Position numbers and translations under genes: made by a program
Notes under the pieces: model-generated
Told to the model about the DNA's origin: nothing
Database searches by the model: none
What the model saw: only the letters and a program-made list of their open reading frames with translations
Source of the DNA: Meloidogyne chitwoodi
Taxonomy: Eukaryota > Nematoda > Chromadorea > Rhabditida > Meloidogynidae
Assembly: GCA_015183035.1 (NCBI GenBank)
Contig: JACZZP010000009.1
Coordinates: 1,550,001-1,614,000 of the forward strand
Reading direction: 5' to 3'
DNA: 64,000 bases
In this document: in pieces, positions 22,756 through 37,362 of the stretch
How the letters are laid out: every line of letters starts with the position of its first letter
Numbering within the stretch: position 1 is the first letter of the stretch

Positions 22756-24149
22756 TTAACGACAAAGTAGTGGAAGATAAACACAAAAAATTGTCGTGCC
22801 CATGAAGAAAAGAAAAATAATACAAAACACAATGCAGATAGCTAGCGCAATTTTTAACTTAAAATTTTTAAAAATTATTAAACTATAAAATTCAAAAAAT
22901 TATAATTACTTTTATATTCCTTCTTTTTCCAGCCTCTGCTCCCTTTACATTGTCCAATGCCTTATATGCTAGTTCCTTTGCACAAAGCACGTTCGTTTCA
23001 ATGTGGTCAGCCATTTCACCCTTAAAAAATAAATATTTAAAAATCTAAAATGTGTTAAGAAAAAAACCTGACTTTCTACAAGCATTGCCAAATCTAAATT
23101 AAAAATAAAAATTAAATTTTAAAATTTTAATTGCCTTGAAACATTTCATGTAATTCTCTAATTGACCCTTCTAATCTAACAATATCTTCATGACGAGATT
23201 TAACATCCTCAAAAAGTAACTTTTTATCCTTTTCTGCTGTCATAATAGAGACCGTATTAAATAAATTTCCTCCTTCAATTGATTCATCCATTTCCTCTTC
23301 AGACATATGTAAACCAGCTTTAAATTAAAAAAATTATATTTTATATTTATTTAAAACCTTACAAATTTTTAAATAATTCTTAATCCTCGATCTACATTTT
23401 TCTTTATAATCCATCTGTTCCTTGTGAAATTCGCCAGTTAATTTTAAAATTCCTTGACGTAAAGTCATTTCCTAAAGTTATAATTTATTTTATTTAAAAA
23501 ATATAATACTTGATTCCTTCTAATCATTAAATTAGCCATTTTAGTTTTTGATGAACTCATTCGGTCATTATCAGCCTGGATTTCTTTAATTTTAAAGAAA
23601 AATTAATTTTTTAATAACATTTAAATACTTTTAACAATATTCCATACATCACGCGACAAAACAACAAAATTCTCAACTTTAATATTAAATTCTGTTGTGA
23701 GCTCTACATAATTTAATTCTTATTAAAATTATTAAAATATATACTTGAATGTGCACCGGGTTCATTCAAAATTCTGCAATGTATTTCTCTAATTGTTTTT
23801 AAGCAATCAGTCATTTCACCCATCTTTCGCCTTATATCCTGAGTTAATTCTAGAAACTGAATTCATTTTATTTAATAAATTTAAAATAAATAAATAAACC
23901 AACCGATTCAATATCATCATCTGAATTTATATTTAAAAAAGAAACAGTCTCATCATTTCCTAAACCATTTTGAAGAAATGAATTATTTAAGGAATGTGTT
24001 GCTATTTGATTTTTATTTGCAATGTTCCTACTCAGTCCAGCCATTCGCTAAAAATTCTTGAATTAATTTACAATAAATTAAAGCCACTTCTAAAATTCCT
24101 TGAAAACGCCAAGTCTCACCTGAAATTCTATTAGCCGATCTTTGACCAT
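22756..24149 (-). CDS. Syntaxin (Qa-SNARE, plasma-membrane type)
   Basis: Ten exons in order 24120-24149, 23904-24047, 23745-23856, 23629-23703, 23510-23583, 23363-23471, 23135-23317, 23068-23093, 22910-23020, 22756-22857; 321 aa. N-terminal peptide MVKDRL, an Habc three-helix region (about 60-190), then a Qa-SNARE helix IVRLEGSIRELHEMFQDLAM with the zero-layer Gln251 in VESQGEM. A C-terminal TM anchor spans about 289-312. It is closest in pattern to the UNC-64/SYX-2 group of exocytic syntaxins. Intron 7 uses a GC donor (CAAG|GCAATT). Gln/Asn insertions between the N-peptide and Habc are unusual. Acts in vesicle fusion at the cell surface. Confidence 0.93.
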
Positions 24150-24407
24150 TTAAAACACTCAATCAAAATATTTCTTAAATGTAAATTTACAAAAAAAAAT
24201 ACAAAATATTCAAAAAAATATTCAAAATGAAATGAAAAGATAAGCATGGAATTACATAACAAATTTTCCAAAAATGTATTTATGGGAAAAAATAATATAA
24301 AGAAATTAAGATTAAAAAAAAAGTAGATTTATCAGAATAAAAATTGAATTCTGTTCGAAAACATATTTTCCCTTTTATTTTTTTAAATTATTTTCCCATC
24401 TCTTATT

Positions 24408-26342
24408 TCATGTTGCATGCATTCTAAGTCTTTTCCAACGTTCTTCGAGTGAATCTTCCCTCCCATTTTTATTTGCTGATGAAGTCGAAGGGCCAGAAAA
24501 ACCATAGGGAACTTCTGGCAAATCAGAGAGATCCAAAACTCGTTTACCTACACGAACTCTGTTACCATTTTCTATTTCAACAGGTATTGGGCGTGGAGTA
24601 ACAATTGTTGCCTCCTCAGAACTTAATTTCTCGACCTCATCTTCGCGTATTAGTTCATTTAATTCACTCTCCAATTCTTCATCAGGAACATCGGTTGACG
24701 ACATAGAACGAAGTCCGTCACGCAATGTTACTTCCATATCTCTATAATCTTGCATTGTTTCCAAAAGATTGTCCATTGTTGTGTCAACCTTTTGAAAAAA
24801 TAATTCAAAAATAATTAAAAACATTACCTTTTCTGGAGTCAATCCCTGACGATTTAATGTTTCCTTAACTGTCACAGAGCAAGTCTTTAAAACATCAATC
24901 ATATCTTTTTTATGTTTTGAATCAGTTAATTGTTGGAAAATGCTTTGAAGACGTTGATATTGTATATCCTTATCTTGAATCTCTTTTCGTAACAAAGCAA
25001 CCTTTCTCATTATATTTAACGCCCCTTTTTTATCTTGTCTATTCATTGCTGCTTTTGCCTCTGCTTTTAGCCTTAAAAAATAAAATTATTAAAAATTTAG
25101 GAAAATATTTTTTTACATATTTTCACGTTTTTCCAATTTCATTATAGTTGCATCAATCCGGCCCATTGTTTGTTTTAGATCATGCATAACGGCATCATTT
25201 TCAGAAAAACGAGCCGGACCTCTTGACCTTTGATCCTAAAATAGAAAATACATTTATCTAATAATCAAATAAAATATAAAAATCAAAGAAGAAACAAAAG
25301 CACAAGAAGGTTATAGCTTATGTTAGAAGTTTTAATTTTAAAGAAAACGTCAAAAAATTATAAAAATTAAAAGGCAAAATATATAATTAAAAAATCTATT
25401 AATTTAAAATCTTTTAGCTATTGTGTATTTACTTTATTAAAATAAAACATTATTACCTTAAATTTCAATACTTTCTCGCCATCCTTAGAACTTCCAACAC
25501 TAACTTCTCCCATACTAACTAGTTCAATAATTACAAGTTCAAAACAATCTCTCTCAATTATATGTGAAGCATTTTCTTGTAGTTCATTATATCCAACAAT
25601 ATCAGGACAATCAGCTAACATTTCATAATTATTTCGATAATAACGTAGTAATTCCTTTGCTAATTCCTTAATTTAAATTAACAATTAATAATATTTTTAA
25701 TAAAAAATAAACTTTTAAGGCAGGAATATGAACTAATTGCGAAGAATTCTGATTATTTGAAGTAGTTCCAACAAAACCTTGTAGCCAAGAAGTTGGATTA
25801 ATTAATTTAGCTCCCCATTGCAACCAACTTTGATTATCTTTCTCAAAATCTGCTCTTGTAATTACAAGTCCAGCACTTAATATTATTTTAAAAATTAATT
25901 TTTTAAGCTAAAACCTTTGCAATTCAGAGATCACTGTTGGTAAAGGACTTGGTAATTGTGACCCGCGTTTAAATTTTAGTTTGAGCTCATCCTGGGTGAA
26001 AATACATATTTTTTGATGACGACAATAGTCAAGAATTGTTGATTTCCAAAAAGAAACGACACGGTCTTAAATTTTATTTGCATTAAATTATTTAACTTGT
26101 TAATTTCTAAACAAATATCCATAAATTTATAATTATTTATCACCAGGAAAAAAATTTACTTTAATAAAAAATTACCATAATTTGTAGGATTAACATATCT
26201 CGCCTGAAATAATAAATCACAAATTAAAATACTAATAAATAACCTTTAAATAGGACATTAATCCACTCATTTCCATATCATTGTCCCAATTTTCAGGTAA
26301 ATACGATGGCCTTGAAGCAGTAATTCTAGCACATTCGCCCAT
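24408..26342 (-). CDS. chmp-7: CHMP7, ESCRT-III/Snf7 family protein
   Basis: Eight exons in order 26244-26342, 26176-26203, 25915-26065, 25713-25875, 25457-25666, 25117-25235, 24828-25071, 24408-24788; 464 aa (human 453). The N-terminal half has tandem winged-helix-like segments (ARYVNPTNYDRVVSFWKSTI; SWLQWGAKLINPTSWLQGF). The Snf7 core begins near residue 240 (DLKQTMGRIDATIMKLEKRE) with the basic LKAEAKAAMNRQDKKGALNI helix. The C-terminus ends EERWKRLRMHAT. CHMP7 recruits ESCRT-III to the inner nuclear membrane during envelope resealing. Third gene of the minus-strand cluster. Confidence 0.94.
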
Positions 26343-26654
26343 TTATCAACAGCTTTATTTAACTTAAATGTAATTAAAGAATATACTTTCTAAATATTAA
26401 AACATAGTTTTTTTATTTAAATACACAAAAAAAAATATGGAAAGTTCAATTCAGGAAATATTTTAACTTTTGGAAAAAAATCGACGCTAAGAATACTAAT
26501 TTTATAAATCATAAAGATAATTTTTAAGAATTTAACACTTGAAAACAATAAACATTAAATTGAGCATTTTATAAAATAAAAGAAATCCGCAAAATTTTAA
26601 TTTACAATTAAATTAAAATTATCAAAAAACTATTTCAACACCTACATAAAATCA

Positions 26655-27319
26655 TCATTTCTTTTCTGGTTCAGGTGCTAAAATTAAAAAAAGTTAGAGA
26701 CAAGAGATTTAAAATTTACCTTTTTTAAATTCCTCCCATGTCATTTTTGAATGTTCAAAGCCAGTTCTCAGAAAATTAATTGTTTCGTTTGGATAACAGA
26801 ATGCAGTCATTGTAAGTAGTGCACCAAAAGAATAAAAATATTTTTTGATAATTCCTTTCTTCCTTCCAAAAATAAATCCTGCCATTCCACCTAAAGTTAT
26901 GGCTGATACTTTTGGAAATAGATCATTCTCTTTTCGAATAAAATCTTCTTTAACTAAAAAAGAAAAAAACGTTGGTATCAACTTTTGTTTATACCACTAG
27001 TAGCTACTTCTCTCACTGGTTCCAAAGATTTTGAGAATGTACTCAAATTAACCTTAAATCTTTTACTTAATTTTGAAAGGAAAACTAATAAATTAAATAA
27101 TTGAGAATAAAGATACCTGGGTAAGTCCAAAAAAGTTATTTGTAGCAAGACGAATTTTTCGAAAATATTCCTCTCCAAAAACTGGCTTGCGTTGTGCTGG
27201 ACAGCATTCAGGTTCCGACAATTTAGAAGTATAAACTGGCAGCTATAATTAATTTTTTAAATAATAAAAGAAAAATAAACCTCTTCTACTGTTAAAATAT
27301 TGTCATTCTTTGAATTCAT
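26655..27319 (-). CDS. moma-1: MICOS subunit MIC26/MIC27 (apolipoprotein O family)
   Basis: Five exons in order 27281-27319, 27117-27242, 26995-27052, 26720-26953, 26655-26677; 159 aa. It has the APOO-family core: PKVSAITLGGMAGFIFGRKK followed by GIIKKYFYSFGALLTMTAFC and YPNE, giving two short membrane helices joined by a Gly-rich turn. These subunits shape cristae junctions in the mitochondrial inner membrane. The ATG directly follows an AG acceptor. The N-terminus lacks an obvious long transit peptide. MIC26 versus MIC27 cannot be separated by eye. Confidence 0.9.
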
Positions 27320-27455
27320 CTTTCAATCAGAAAATAAATAATTTAATTAATTAACAAAACAAAATTAAAATATAGTTATTAAAACAAATATTTAATGCAT
27401 GAATAGTCCAGTTGTTTTTTTATTTATTAAAGGAAAGAATAAAATGATAAATATA

Positions 27456-28659
27456 TCAAGAAAATGAAGAACAATGTTTCGGCATTTGGTTCTCTTTCTG
27501 TCGTTTTAATTGAATCAAAGTTTCTTTAGAATTTTTTTGCCCCTGAAGTGTTTGAGATTCTTGTGGTTGATTTGAATGAGATTGTGTTGGACTCAACTGA
27601 AAGTTAAAAAATTTAATTGTTAATTTATTTGGAAAACAGGAGTTTGACGAGAGTCAAAATCATCCATCGTTGCAAGTACAAACTCGGCTATCAAATCCAT
27701 ATTTTCATCAATCGCAACAATCATCGGCCGTCCAGGTCGATCAAAATGCAAATTAAGCGTAAAACCACAAACATTTCCAAAATGAAGAATTGATCGAAGC
27801 TCTCTAAGACTTATAACAATTCTTGTGTTTAAATGAACATGAAAAAGTTCAAAACATTCCACGGGGATTATTACATCAGTCTTACGACTAAAATTCAATT
27901 AAATCTAGACTCGAAAAAAATTTTACTCACACTTTGCCAAGATCCTCGCGAACAATATAACGATGAGCCGTAAATTGTGTGGAAGAGGCAACAAGTCTAA
28001 TCTGAAAATATATTAAAATTTATTTTACTTTAGTAACCTCTTTGCAATCAAATCCAGCAAAAAGATTCAAAAGAACTTTTGCTTGTGTGGCTAATTTATT
28101 TTTTAATCGTTGTTTTTCTGTAAAAACATTGTCACAAATTGTTGTTTGCTCTCTCATTGGCAAAACATAAGCACGGCGAATTTGTGTATTCTCTTGCTCC
28201 ATATGCATAATTGCAAAATCACAAGATGGATCAAGCTCCAATTGACAGGATTCAAATGAAGGCAAATGAACATTTTTAGTTCCAATGTCTTTAAATATGT
28301 GCAGAGCACTTCGCGTTGATATTCGGCAATAAACATCTCCACTTAGGTTATGAACACTATTATTAGGTGTTTCAAAGCGGGAGAAAAAATTTGACGATAA
28401 GGTAATTTTGGCAAAAGCAGATTTTGTAGAATTAAATGCTGTCAAAATAAGACTATCAGCTAATGGCTGTAATAAAATTTGATCACTAATTTTTGAAAGA
28501 ACATTTATTGCTTCAGCAAAAACCTAAAAACTAATAAAATTTATTTTAAAAATATATAAAAATAGTTACTTTAAGATTTGTATCTATTGTGTAAACAAAA
28601 GCATTCTCCAAATGAATATCCTGAACAGAAAGATCTTTCATAGAGATTTCAGAACACAT
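27456..28659 (-). CDS. hpr-9: RAD9 subunit of the 9-1-1 checkpoint clamp
   Basis: Five exons in order 28570-28659, 28038-28523, 27931-28001, 27638-27887, 27456-27596; 345 aa. The PCNA-like Rad9 fold starts with VFAEAINVLSKISDQILLQP and LILTAFNSTKSAFAKITLSS. The second half includes LVASSTQFTAHRYIVREDLG and LHFDRPGRPMIVAIDENMDL. A Ser/Gln-rich tail of about 46 residues follows and is short relative to vertebrate RAD9. RAD9 pairs with HUS1 and RAD1 on damaged DNA to activate ATR signalling. First gene of the five-gene cluster, so its promoter may drive all five. Confidence 0.9.
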
Positions 28660-31140
28660 AATAAATATGTAATTGTAAACAAACTAAATGTTTAAAAAAT
28701 AAAATTCTAAATATTAATAATCAGAGTACATCCCAGGTAGGCGCAGGCAAGATAAGCGCGACCGAGTAGGATCAAGGCCGTTTAGGCGCAAAGCTTTTAT
28801 TATAGGTCGACATGGGAGGGCTGGCTTTCGCCTTCCCGGACGGTCATACAAATCAATTCTGTCCAATAATCATTTTATCCATATCCTGACTTATAAATGT
28901 TTTGTCCAAAAATATAAATTGGCACTTAGTCCATAACCTAACCTTTAAGTGTTGGAAGGATTATCCAGTATGGCCGTTTCAGTCCCCGAGACTGAAACAT
29001 CCCCATATGGTTAGAGACTGAATCGGCTGAAATTAGGTTTGAAAAATTGTGAAAAATTCATTTGAATTTAAAATTATTTAAGATATTCCACTGGCTTCCA
29101 TATATTTACTTTTTGGAATAATTTAGAAATTATATTTAGAATGTCATTAAAATGGAGAAATAGAAGTATTTATCCATAGGTTCATCATTTGACTGTCAGA
29201 TAAAAAAACTATTCTGTAATCCTTTTACTTATTCTAAAAATATAAAAAAGATTTATTTATAATTGTTATTTACATATTAATTTTTTAATAAAAATACATT
29301 AACTTATTTGTCATGTTTAATTTATATTTTCATTAATTGATAATTAATTTTTTTTAAAGTACTTTGTTTTCAGAATTCTTTTATTTTTTGCTATTTTATG
29401 TATATTTTTTATTTAATTTAGACTTGTTTTTAATTTTACAACCTAAAAATTTTTCATAAAAATTCAAAATTTTAATTAATTAAAAAATAAATTAAATTAA
29501 AATTGATTTTATAAAAAACTATTTATAAATTTATTTTTGTTTTACTTTTTTCCATCATATTTTGAAAAAATGACAAAAAAAGAATATTTGAAAGAGTTAC
29601 CCTCATTTTTATTTCTAACATTCAATTGTATTTACTAAATTTACTTTTACTTCTTTTTTTTTAAAGCTTCTCGCATTTCTAGTAATATATAAAATATAAT
29701 ATATAAAGCTTGAAAAATAAAGAATAGAAATAAAATAAAAAAATTTTTTCAAGAAATGAAGGAAAAAAGATAAAAAGAAACATCAAAAAAGGTTTATTTA
29801 AAAAATCTTCACTTAAACAATGATTTCAGAAATAATAAATATAATTATATACATATGTATATTACACTAAATATTACTAACTTCCTGTAATTACACTCTC
29901 CCATTACTGATTATTTTATTATATTTATAAAAATTGTTTAATATTTATTATAAAAATTAAATTTAATTATTAAAATTTTTTTAAAATAAATATTTAAAAT
30001 ATTTATAAAAGTTTATTCTCATTGTCAGTATCAGCTGTTGTAACATACATTATAAATTTCACAAATTCCTAAAATTAACACCAAATAATAGTTTAAAAAT
30101 AAAATAAATAAATATATAATTTAAAGTTTTATTAAAAAATTATAATTATTTAATTATTAAATTTATTTAAAAATTAAATGATCTTTAACAAATATGTATA
30201 CATATTACCTATTATTTTATTTTTTTAATTTCTCTCCAGAGAATTATTTAAAAAATAAAATCACTATTTTAAATTTGTTTTTAATTATTTTTCATACATA
30301 ATATCTCCATTTTTGGTAAAAATTAAAAAAAAATAAATTTTTACTTTTTTCTCTTAAATGTAACAGAAGCTTTAAAAAAATTTTCATTTTTACCTTTATT
30401 TAAGTATAGATGCTCAGAAAAATAAGAAAGTTCTCTATTTATACATACAAAGGTCTATGAAATATATTCCTTCCTTTACTCTTTCTCTTTTTACTTTCAA
30501 TTTTTATTTTTTATTTTCTCTATGTTTATATCTAAAATTCTTTTACTCTCGATATATATTTTTATTTTTCTTGGCTAATGTAAGCTTGGCCATATTCAAA
30601 AAACCTCACATTTATTTCTTTTCACTCTTTTATTATTTCCAATCGATTAGAGGATGGCTTTTTGTGTTAAAACCCTAAAAAACTTTGCTTTTTTTGTAAC
30701 TACTTAAATATAAATTCCTTTAATGCAGAATGAAAAATACTCATTGAAATAGTAATGGACAAGATGATATAAATATAAAACAAAAATTTTTTTCTTTTCC
30801 AATATGTATTTTTATTTCAAAAGGAAAAAAAGTCCGTTAGCCTTTGGCTCTCTTTGCTTGGGTGAACTTTCTCTACTCATTACATACTCTTCTTTTATTT
30901 ATTTTTTTACCTTATCTTTATTTTCCAATTCTTGGATAAAAATATATAAATAAATATTAAAGCTTTTATAAATTTTTTTTTTTAAATTGTAATAATATAA
31001 TTGAGAAAATCTTTTTATTTTTTTAAATTTTATGAAGAAAGACTATTTTATTATTAATAAATGATTAACAACTTTTAATATTTTATTATTAAATTTTCTT
31101 TTTACTTCATTATTATTATTGCCTTTAAATAGGCTTGTCC
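28660..31140. other. Intergenic region with a GC-richer island and hairpin
   Basis: 28725-29040 is markedly GC-richer and contains a perfect 9-bp stem GTTTCAGTC (28976-28984) / GACTGAAAC (28990-28998) with a 5-nt loop, extended imperfectly on both sides. It is unlike any gene recognised here. 29100-31130 is AT-rich without a supported gene; a 5' exon of the calcium-channel beta gene could hide there. Confidence 0.5.
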
Positions 31141-33774
31141 ATGCGTGGCGGAGTTGCAGCTAAACTTGGAAATAAAGATAGGACAGAACATTTAAGAAGA
31201 GCTAGTGGAGATTCTAATTTTTCTCATCATCACGATAATGACTTTGATTTGGAACAAAGAAATCGTGAAGCTATTAAAAGTAATGCTGAAAAACAGGCTG
31301 CACAACAACTTGAAAATGCAAAGGTTTTTATAAAATAAATACAAATAATTAAAAAAAGAAAATATTTAATAATTGGTTTTAGTAAATGTGTTAATAATAG
31401 TTTTTTGGATTTGCGCAGTAAAAGGATAATGTCTCACTTTTGTATCCATGCGAACGTTCTTGAATAAAATTTAAATTTTTTTGCTCATTTTATAAATGCA
31501 AAAGAATAAAAAAGACGCTTGCTGATTGCCCCATGAAGAAGAAAGAAAATAAAAAAATTAAAAAAAGGGGTCATCTAAACTTCAGTATTACCGAGACTTT
31601 TTTATTCATGTTTATTTTGTCACATTAATTCTCAATTAATTTTTTACAGTATAATCCTGTCCTTTTTGCCGTTCAAACAAATATTGACTTTGATGGTACC
31701 ATTGATGATGATGCACCAGTCCATGGCTGTGCCATTTCTTTTAAGATTAAAGATTTTTTACATATTAAAGAAAAATATAATAATGATTGGTGGATTGGCA
31801 GACTTGTTAAAGAAGGAGCTGAACTTGGTAATTAATTATTTTTTTAGTTTTTAATTTTTTAGGTTTTATTCCTTCACCAGCTAAATTGGAGGCTGTACGT
31901 CAATCACAACAGACGGGGAAAGGAGTTAAATTGTATATAAATTATTGTATAATTTTATTTATTTCTTTTTGTAGTCGACAATCAACTTCTACTACCAATT
32001 TGAGTGCTTTAGATAGAATGATACCTCCTACAACACCAAGAGGAGTTGGTGGAGGATCAAGAGGGTCAACACCTCCAACACCTCCTGAAGGAGAGGAAGA
32101 AATTGCTGGAGGAGCAGATTCTCATAGAAGTGGGACAACAACTAATCGTTTAAGTGAAAATCAACAAATGGCTACTCCACCTGTACAAAAAGAAAAGAAA
32201 AAACTTATTTTTAAAAAGGTTAAAAATATTTTTATTATTTTAATATTCTGTAAATTTCAATTATTATTTTTTTTAATTTACTTTTTCTAAAAGCGAGTAA
32301 TAAATAAATATTTATTTAGCAAGAAAATATTCCTCCATATGATGTTGTACCTACAATGAGGCCAGTAGTACTTGTTGGTCCTTCACTTAAAGGTTATGAA
32401 GTTACTGATATGGTAAAAGTTTTTATTATTTATATTTAAATTATTTTTCAAAAAAAAAAGATGCAAAAAGCAGTATTTGATTATCTTAAACATCGATTTG
32501 AAGGAAGGTATTAAATAAATATAAAATTATTAAATTTATTGTTTTATAATAGAATAATTATAACAAGAGTAACTGTTGATATTTCATTGGCTAAACGTTC
32601 ATTGCTTAATAATCCATCAAAACGTGCATTAATGGAAAGAGCAAATTCACGGTCAAGTAATTCTTTAGGTATATTATATTTACAAATATTTTTTATCTTT
32701 TTTTAAATTTAAATAATATTTAGTTGAAATTCAAGCTGAAATTGAAAGAATATTTGAATTTTCTCGTTCAATGCAATTAGTTGTTCTTGATTGTGATACA
32801 ATAAATCATCCTAGTCAATTAGCAAAAACATCATTAGCTCCAATTCATGTTTTTATTAAAATAAGTTCTCCAAAGGTTTTACAAAGATTAGTAAAAACTA
32901 GAGGTAAAAGTCAAACAAGAAATATGAATGTTCAAATGGTAGCTGCTGAAAAATTAGCACAATGTCCTTCGGTAAATTATTTTTTTTTCTTTTACAATTA
33001 TTTAAAGGAAGCATTTGATGTTATTTTGGATGAAAATCAATTAGAAGATGCTTGTGAACATTTGGCTGATTATTTAGAATCTTATTGGCGTGCTACTCAT
33101 CCTCCAGTTCGTTCACCTCCACGCATTAAAAGAGGTTAAAAAATGAATTATAATTTTTTAATTACTCAAGTAATAATTTTATTTAGGTCCTATGGCTAAT
33201 AGAGGACCTGTAGCTTCTGCAATAAATCCTGCCCAAATGATGCAGGTTTATTTTTATTTAATAATATATTTTTTTAATATAAAAATTTATCTTTTTCTCA
33301 TTATATTAATTTGACAATTTGTTATTATTTAATATATAAAAATAAATAATTTTATTTAAATAAAAATTCTTTTTTATAATATTTCTTTAGGGTGCTAATT
33401 TTGGTTCACCTTTTGGTTATGGCGGTCCTTCTTCTACAAATTTTCAATCACAATCACAACAACCTTTAATAGATTCAGCAAATAATACTCCTCCTAATTC
33501 TTCTAATAATAGAGTTCCAACAATAGCAGTACAACAACCAAGTTTTGGTCTTTCTCCTAAACAATCATTTAATAAAATTAATAATAATAATTTAAATAAT
33601 AATAATAATGGATATAAAAATATTAAACAAAAAGATGAAGAAAATGAAGAAGATGATGATTATGATGAAGACGATGATTTTTATATAAATGAATCTAATA
33701 ATAATAATAATATAAATAAACAATTTAAATCATCTGGGCCTTCTTCTTCAATTATTAGACAACAAAGATTTTAA
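31141..33774 (+). CDS. ccb-1: Voltage-gated calcium channel beta subunit
   Basis: Eleven exons: 31141-31323, 31650-31827, 31863-31932, 31975-32218, 32320-32412, 32461-32507, 32553-32668, 32724-32971, 33008-33134, 33187-33245, 33391-33774; 582 aa from this ATG. An AG acceptor ends at 31132 with open frame before the ATG, so an upstream N-terminal exon or a trans-splice start is possible. The SH3 domain starts near residue 62 ([15 protein letters not shown]...[19 protein letters not shown]). The guanylate-kinase-like domain starts near 226 ([20 protein letters not shown] ... [14 protein letters not shown]). The tail is Asn/Asp-rich. Beta subunits bind the alpha-1 AID helix and control channel surface expression and gating. 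Confidence 0.94.
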
Positions 33775-34173
33775 AATTAATAAAAAATGGTTTACCTTTT
33801 TTTAATATTAAATATATTTTTTATATAAATTAAAAAGGTTAGTGAGATTATTAGAATTTAAAAAATTAAAAAAAATTAAAATTTTTAGTTTTTTTAAATA
33901 ATTAAACATATCCTTTTTTAATTTTGTTTTTTGCTGTTTTAAATAAATATATTGATTGCTCTTATCTTTTTTTGTGCCGTTTATTTGTATATTTTTTTGG
34001 CCCTTTTCACTATATAATAATTAATATTATAGAATATATATTGCTTTATTTAAAATAAAATAATTATTTTAATAATATTTTAATATTTTTTTATTAAACT
34101 CAAATGAGTGTATGTACAATTCAAAATATATAAAAAAATAATAATCAATTATATAAAAAAATATTTTTTAAAT
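33775..34173. other. AT-rich gap between convergent genes
   Basis: Shared 3' region of ccb-1 and the Regnase gene. Nothing recognised beyond A/T runs and likely polyadenylation signals (AATAAA words). Confidence 0.4.
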
Positions 34174-36158
<1,985 letters not shown>

Positions 36159-36903
36159 TTTTAAATATTAAATAAAACAAAGAGACAAAAAATAATAATA
36201 ATTTTATTTATTTAATTAATTATAAAAAAGAGAGAGATTATTAAAAATATAATCTATTAATTGAAAAAAATAAAATGAAAAGATTATAAAAAAAAATTTT
36301 AAGGCAACTAAAATTAAAAGTATTTAGTTAATATTGAATGAAAGAAAGGATTTTTATATTTTTTACAAAAAGAGGAGAATATATACTTTTAATAAACTAA
36401 ATAATAATTAAATGTTAAATATGTAAAATTAAAAGAAAAATAAGAAATATATAAATAAAATATTTTTTTAATGTTATTTAAAAAATTAAAAAAAAAATTT
36501 TATTTTTATAAAATAATAAAAAAGAATTAAAAAAATTATATTATTGATTATTCTTTTTAATTGTCTGCGCATCATATTTTAACAATTAAATTTTTGATTA
36601 ATTAAAGAAAAAATAAATAAATAAAAAAGAACAATTAAATTATTTTAAATATTTATATTTTTAATTTTAAATAAATAAATAAATCCTTTAAAAAAAGAAG
36701 AATTTTATATTTATTGCCCTTTCATCTTTTTATTAAAAAGACGTACATAAAGTATTATTATTTAATAAATATTGAAAGAAATGCGTAAACATTAAAATTA
36801 AAAAAATTAAAAAAGTTTTTGTTTTTATTTAAAAACAATGTAGAAAAAATGTTGGATACTAAATTAAATAAAATATTAATGTAATTATTTATTAATATAT
36901 TTA
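36159..36903. other. AT-rich intergenic DNA upstream of rege-1
   Basis: No gene or repeat recognised. It presumably holds the minus-strand promoter of the Regnase gene. Confidence 0.4.
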
Positions 36904-37362
36904 CAAGGGAACATCACAACATTATACCGATTTTGGCAAAACCTATACCATTCGAAAGAGCTTATTGAGTAGGTACAGAATTTTTTTACGTGTCCGTTTT
37001 AAGGTATCGCAAAGTTACAAGCTTTTAAAGTTTCAAAAAAGGGCTCTCCACACTTATGATCACCTCTATACTCTCTTTTCCTTTTGTTTTCCATGCAGCG
37101 GCCGTCTGCCTTCTCTACTTTTTTTTGGAGTAACTGACAGCCGCTGCTTGAAAAGGAAAATAGAGAAGAGAGGTGATCTTGTTTTCATAGTAAAGAGTAG
37201 AGAGAAAGGAATGCTTTCAAAGAAATATTTTTTTGAAACTTTAAAAGCTCGTAACTTTACAATATCTTAAAACTCAAGTAAAAAATTAGATTACTCAATA
37301 AGCTCTTTCGAATGGTAAAGGTTTTGCCAAAATCGGTATACATATGTTGTGATGTTCCCTTG
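36904..37362. mobile_element. PIF/Harbinger-like MITE with TTA target duplication
   Basis: A 459-bp element. Its terminal inverted repeats start CAAGGGAACATCACAACA and continue over about 60 bp (GATTTTGGCAAAACCT and CATTCGAAAGAGCTTATTGA, mirrored at the right end). It is flanked by TTA at 36901-36903 and 37363-37365. The 3-bp TTA duplication is typical of PIF/Harbinger. The internal frame at 36965-37270 is a by-product of the foldback. Confidence 0.85.

Larger units (their letters stand above)
22164..28659 (-). other. Candidate five-gene operon: RAD9, MIC26/27, CHMP7, syntaxin, SDHAF2
   Basis: Five genes on one strand with gaps of about 136, 312, 258 and 153 bp between stop and next start codon. 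Downstream genes have AG acceptors just before the ATG (AAAG|ATG for MIC26/27, ACAG|A-ATG for SDHAF2, acceptor-like AG within about 10-40 bp for CHMP7 and syntaxin). Nematode operons make one pre-mRNA resolved by SL trans-splicing. Operon status is inference from spacing and acceptors; no promoter or transcript data are available. Confidence 0.6.

Noticed and set aside
30457..30678. 73-codon Phe/Tyr-rich frame
   Set aside because: Low-complexity T-rich DNA; no homology pattern.
36965..37270. 101-codon frame inside the Harbinger-like MITE
   Set aside because: Cys/Arg-rich translation of a foldback sequence with no transposase motif.
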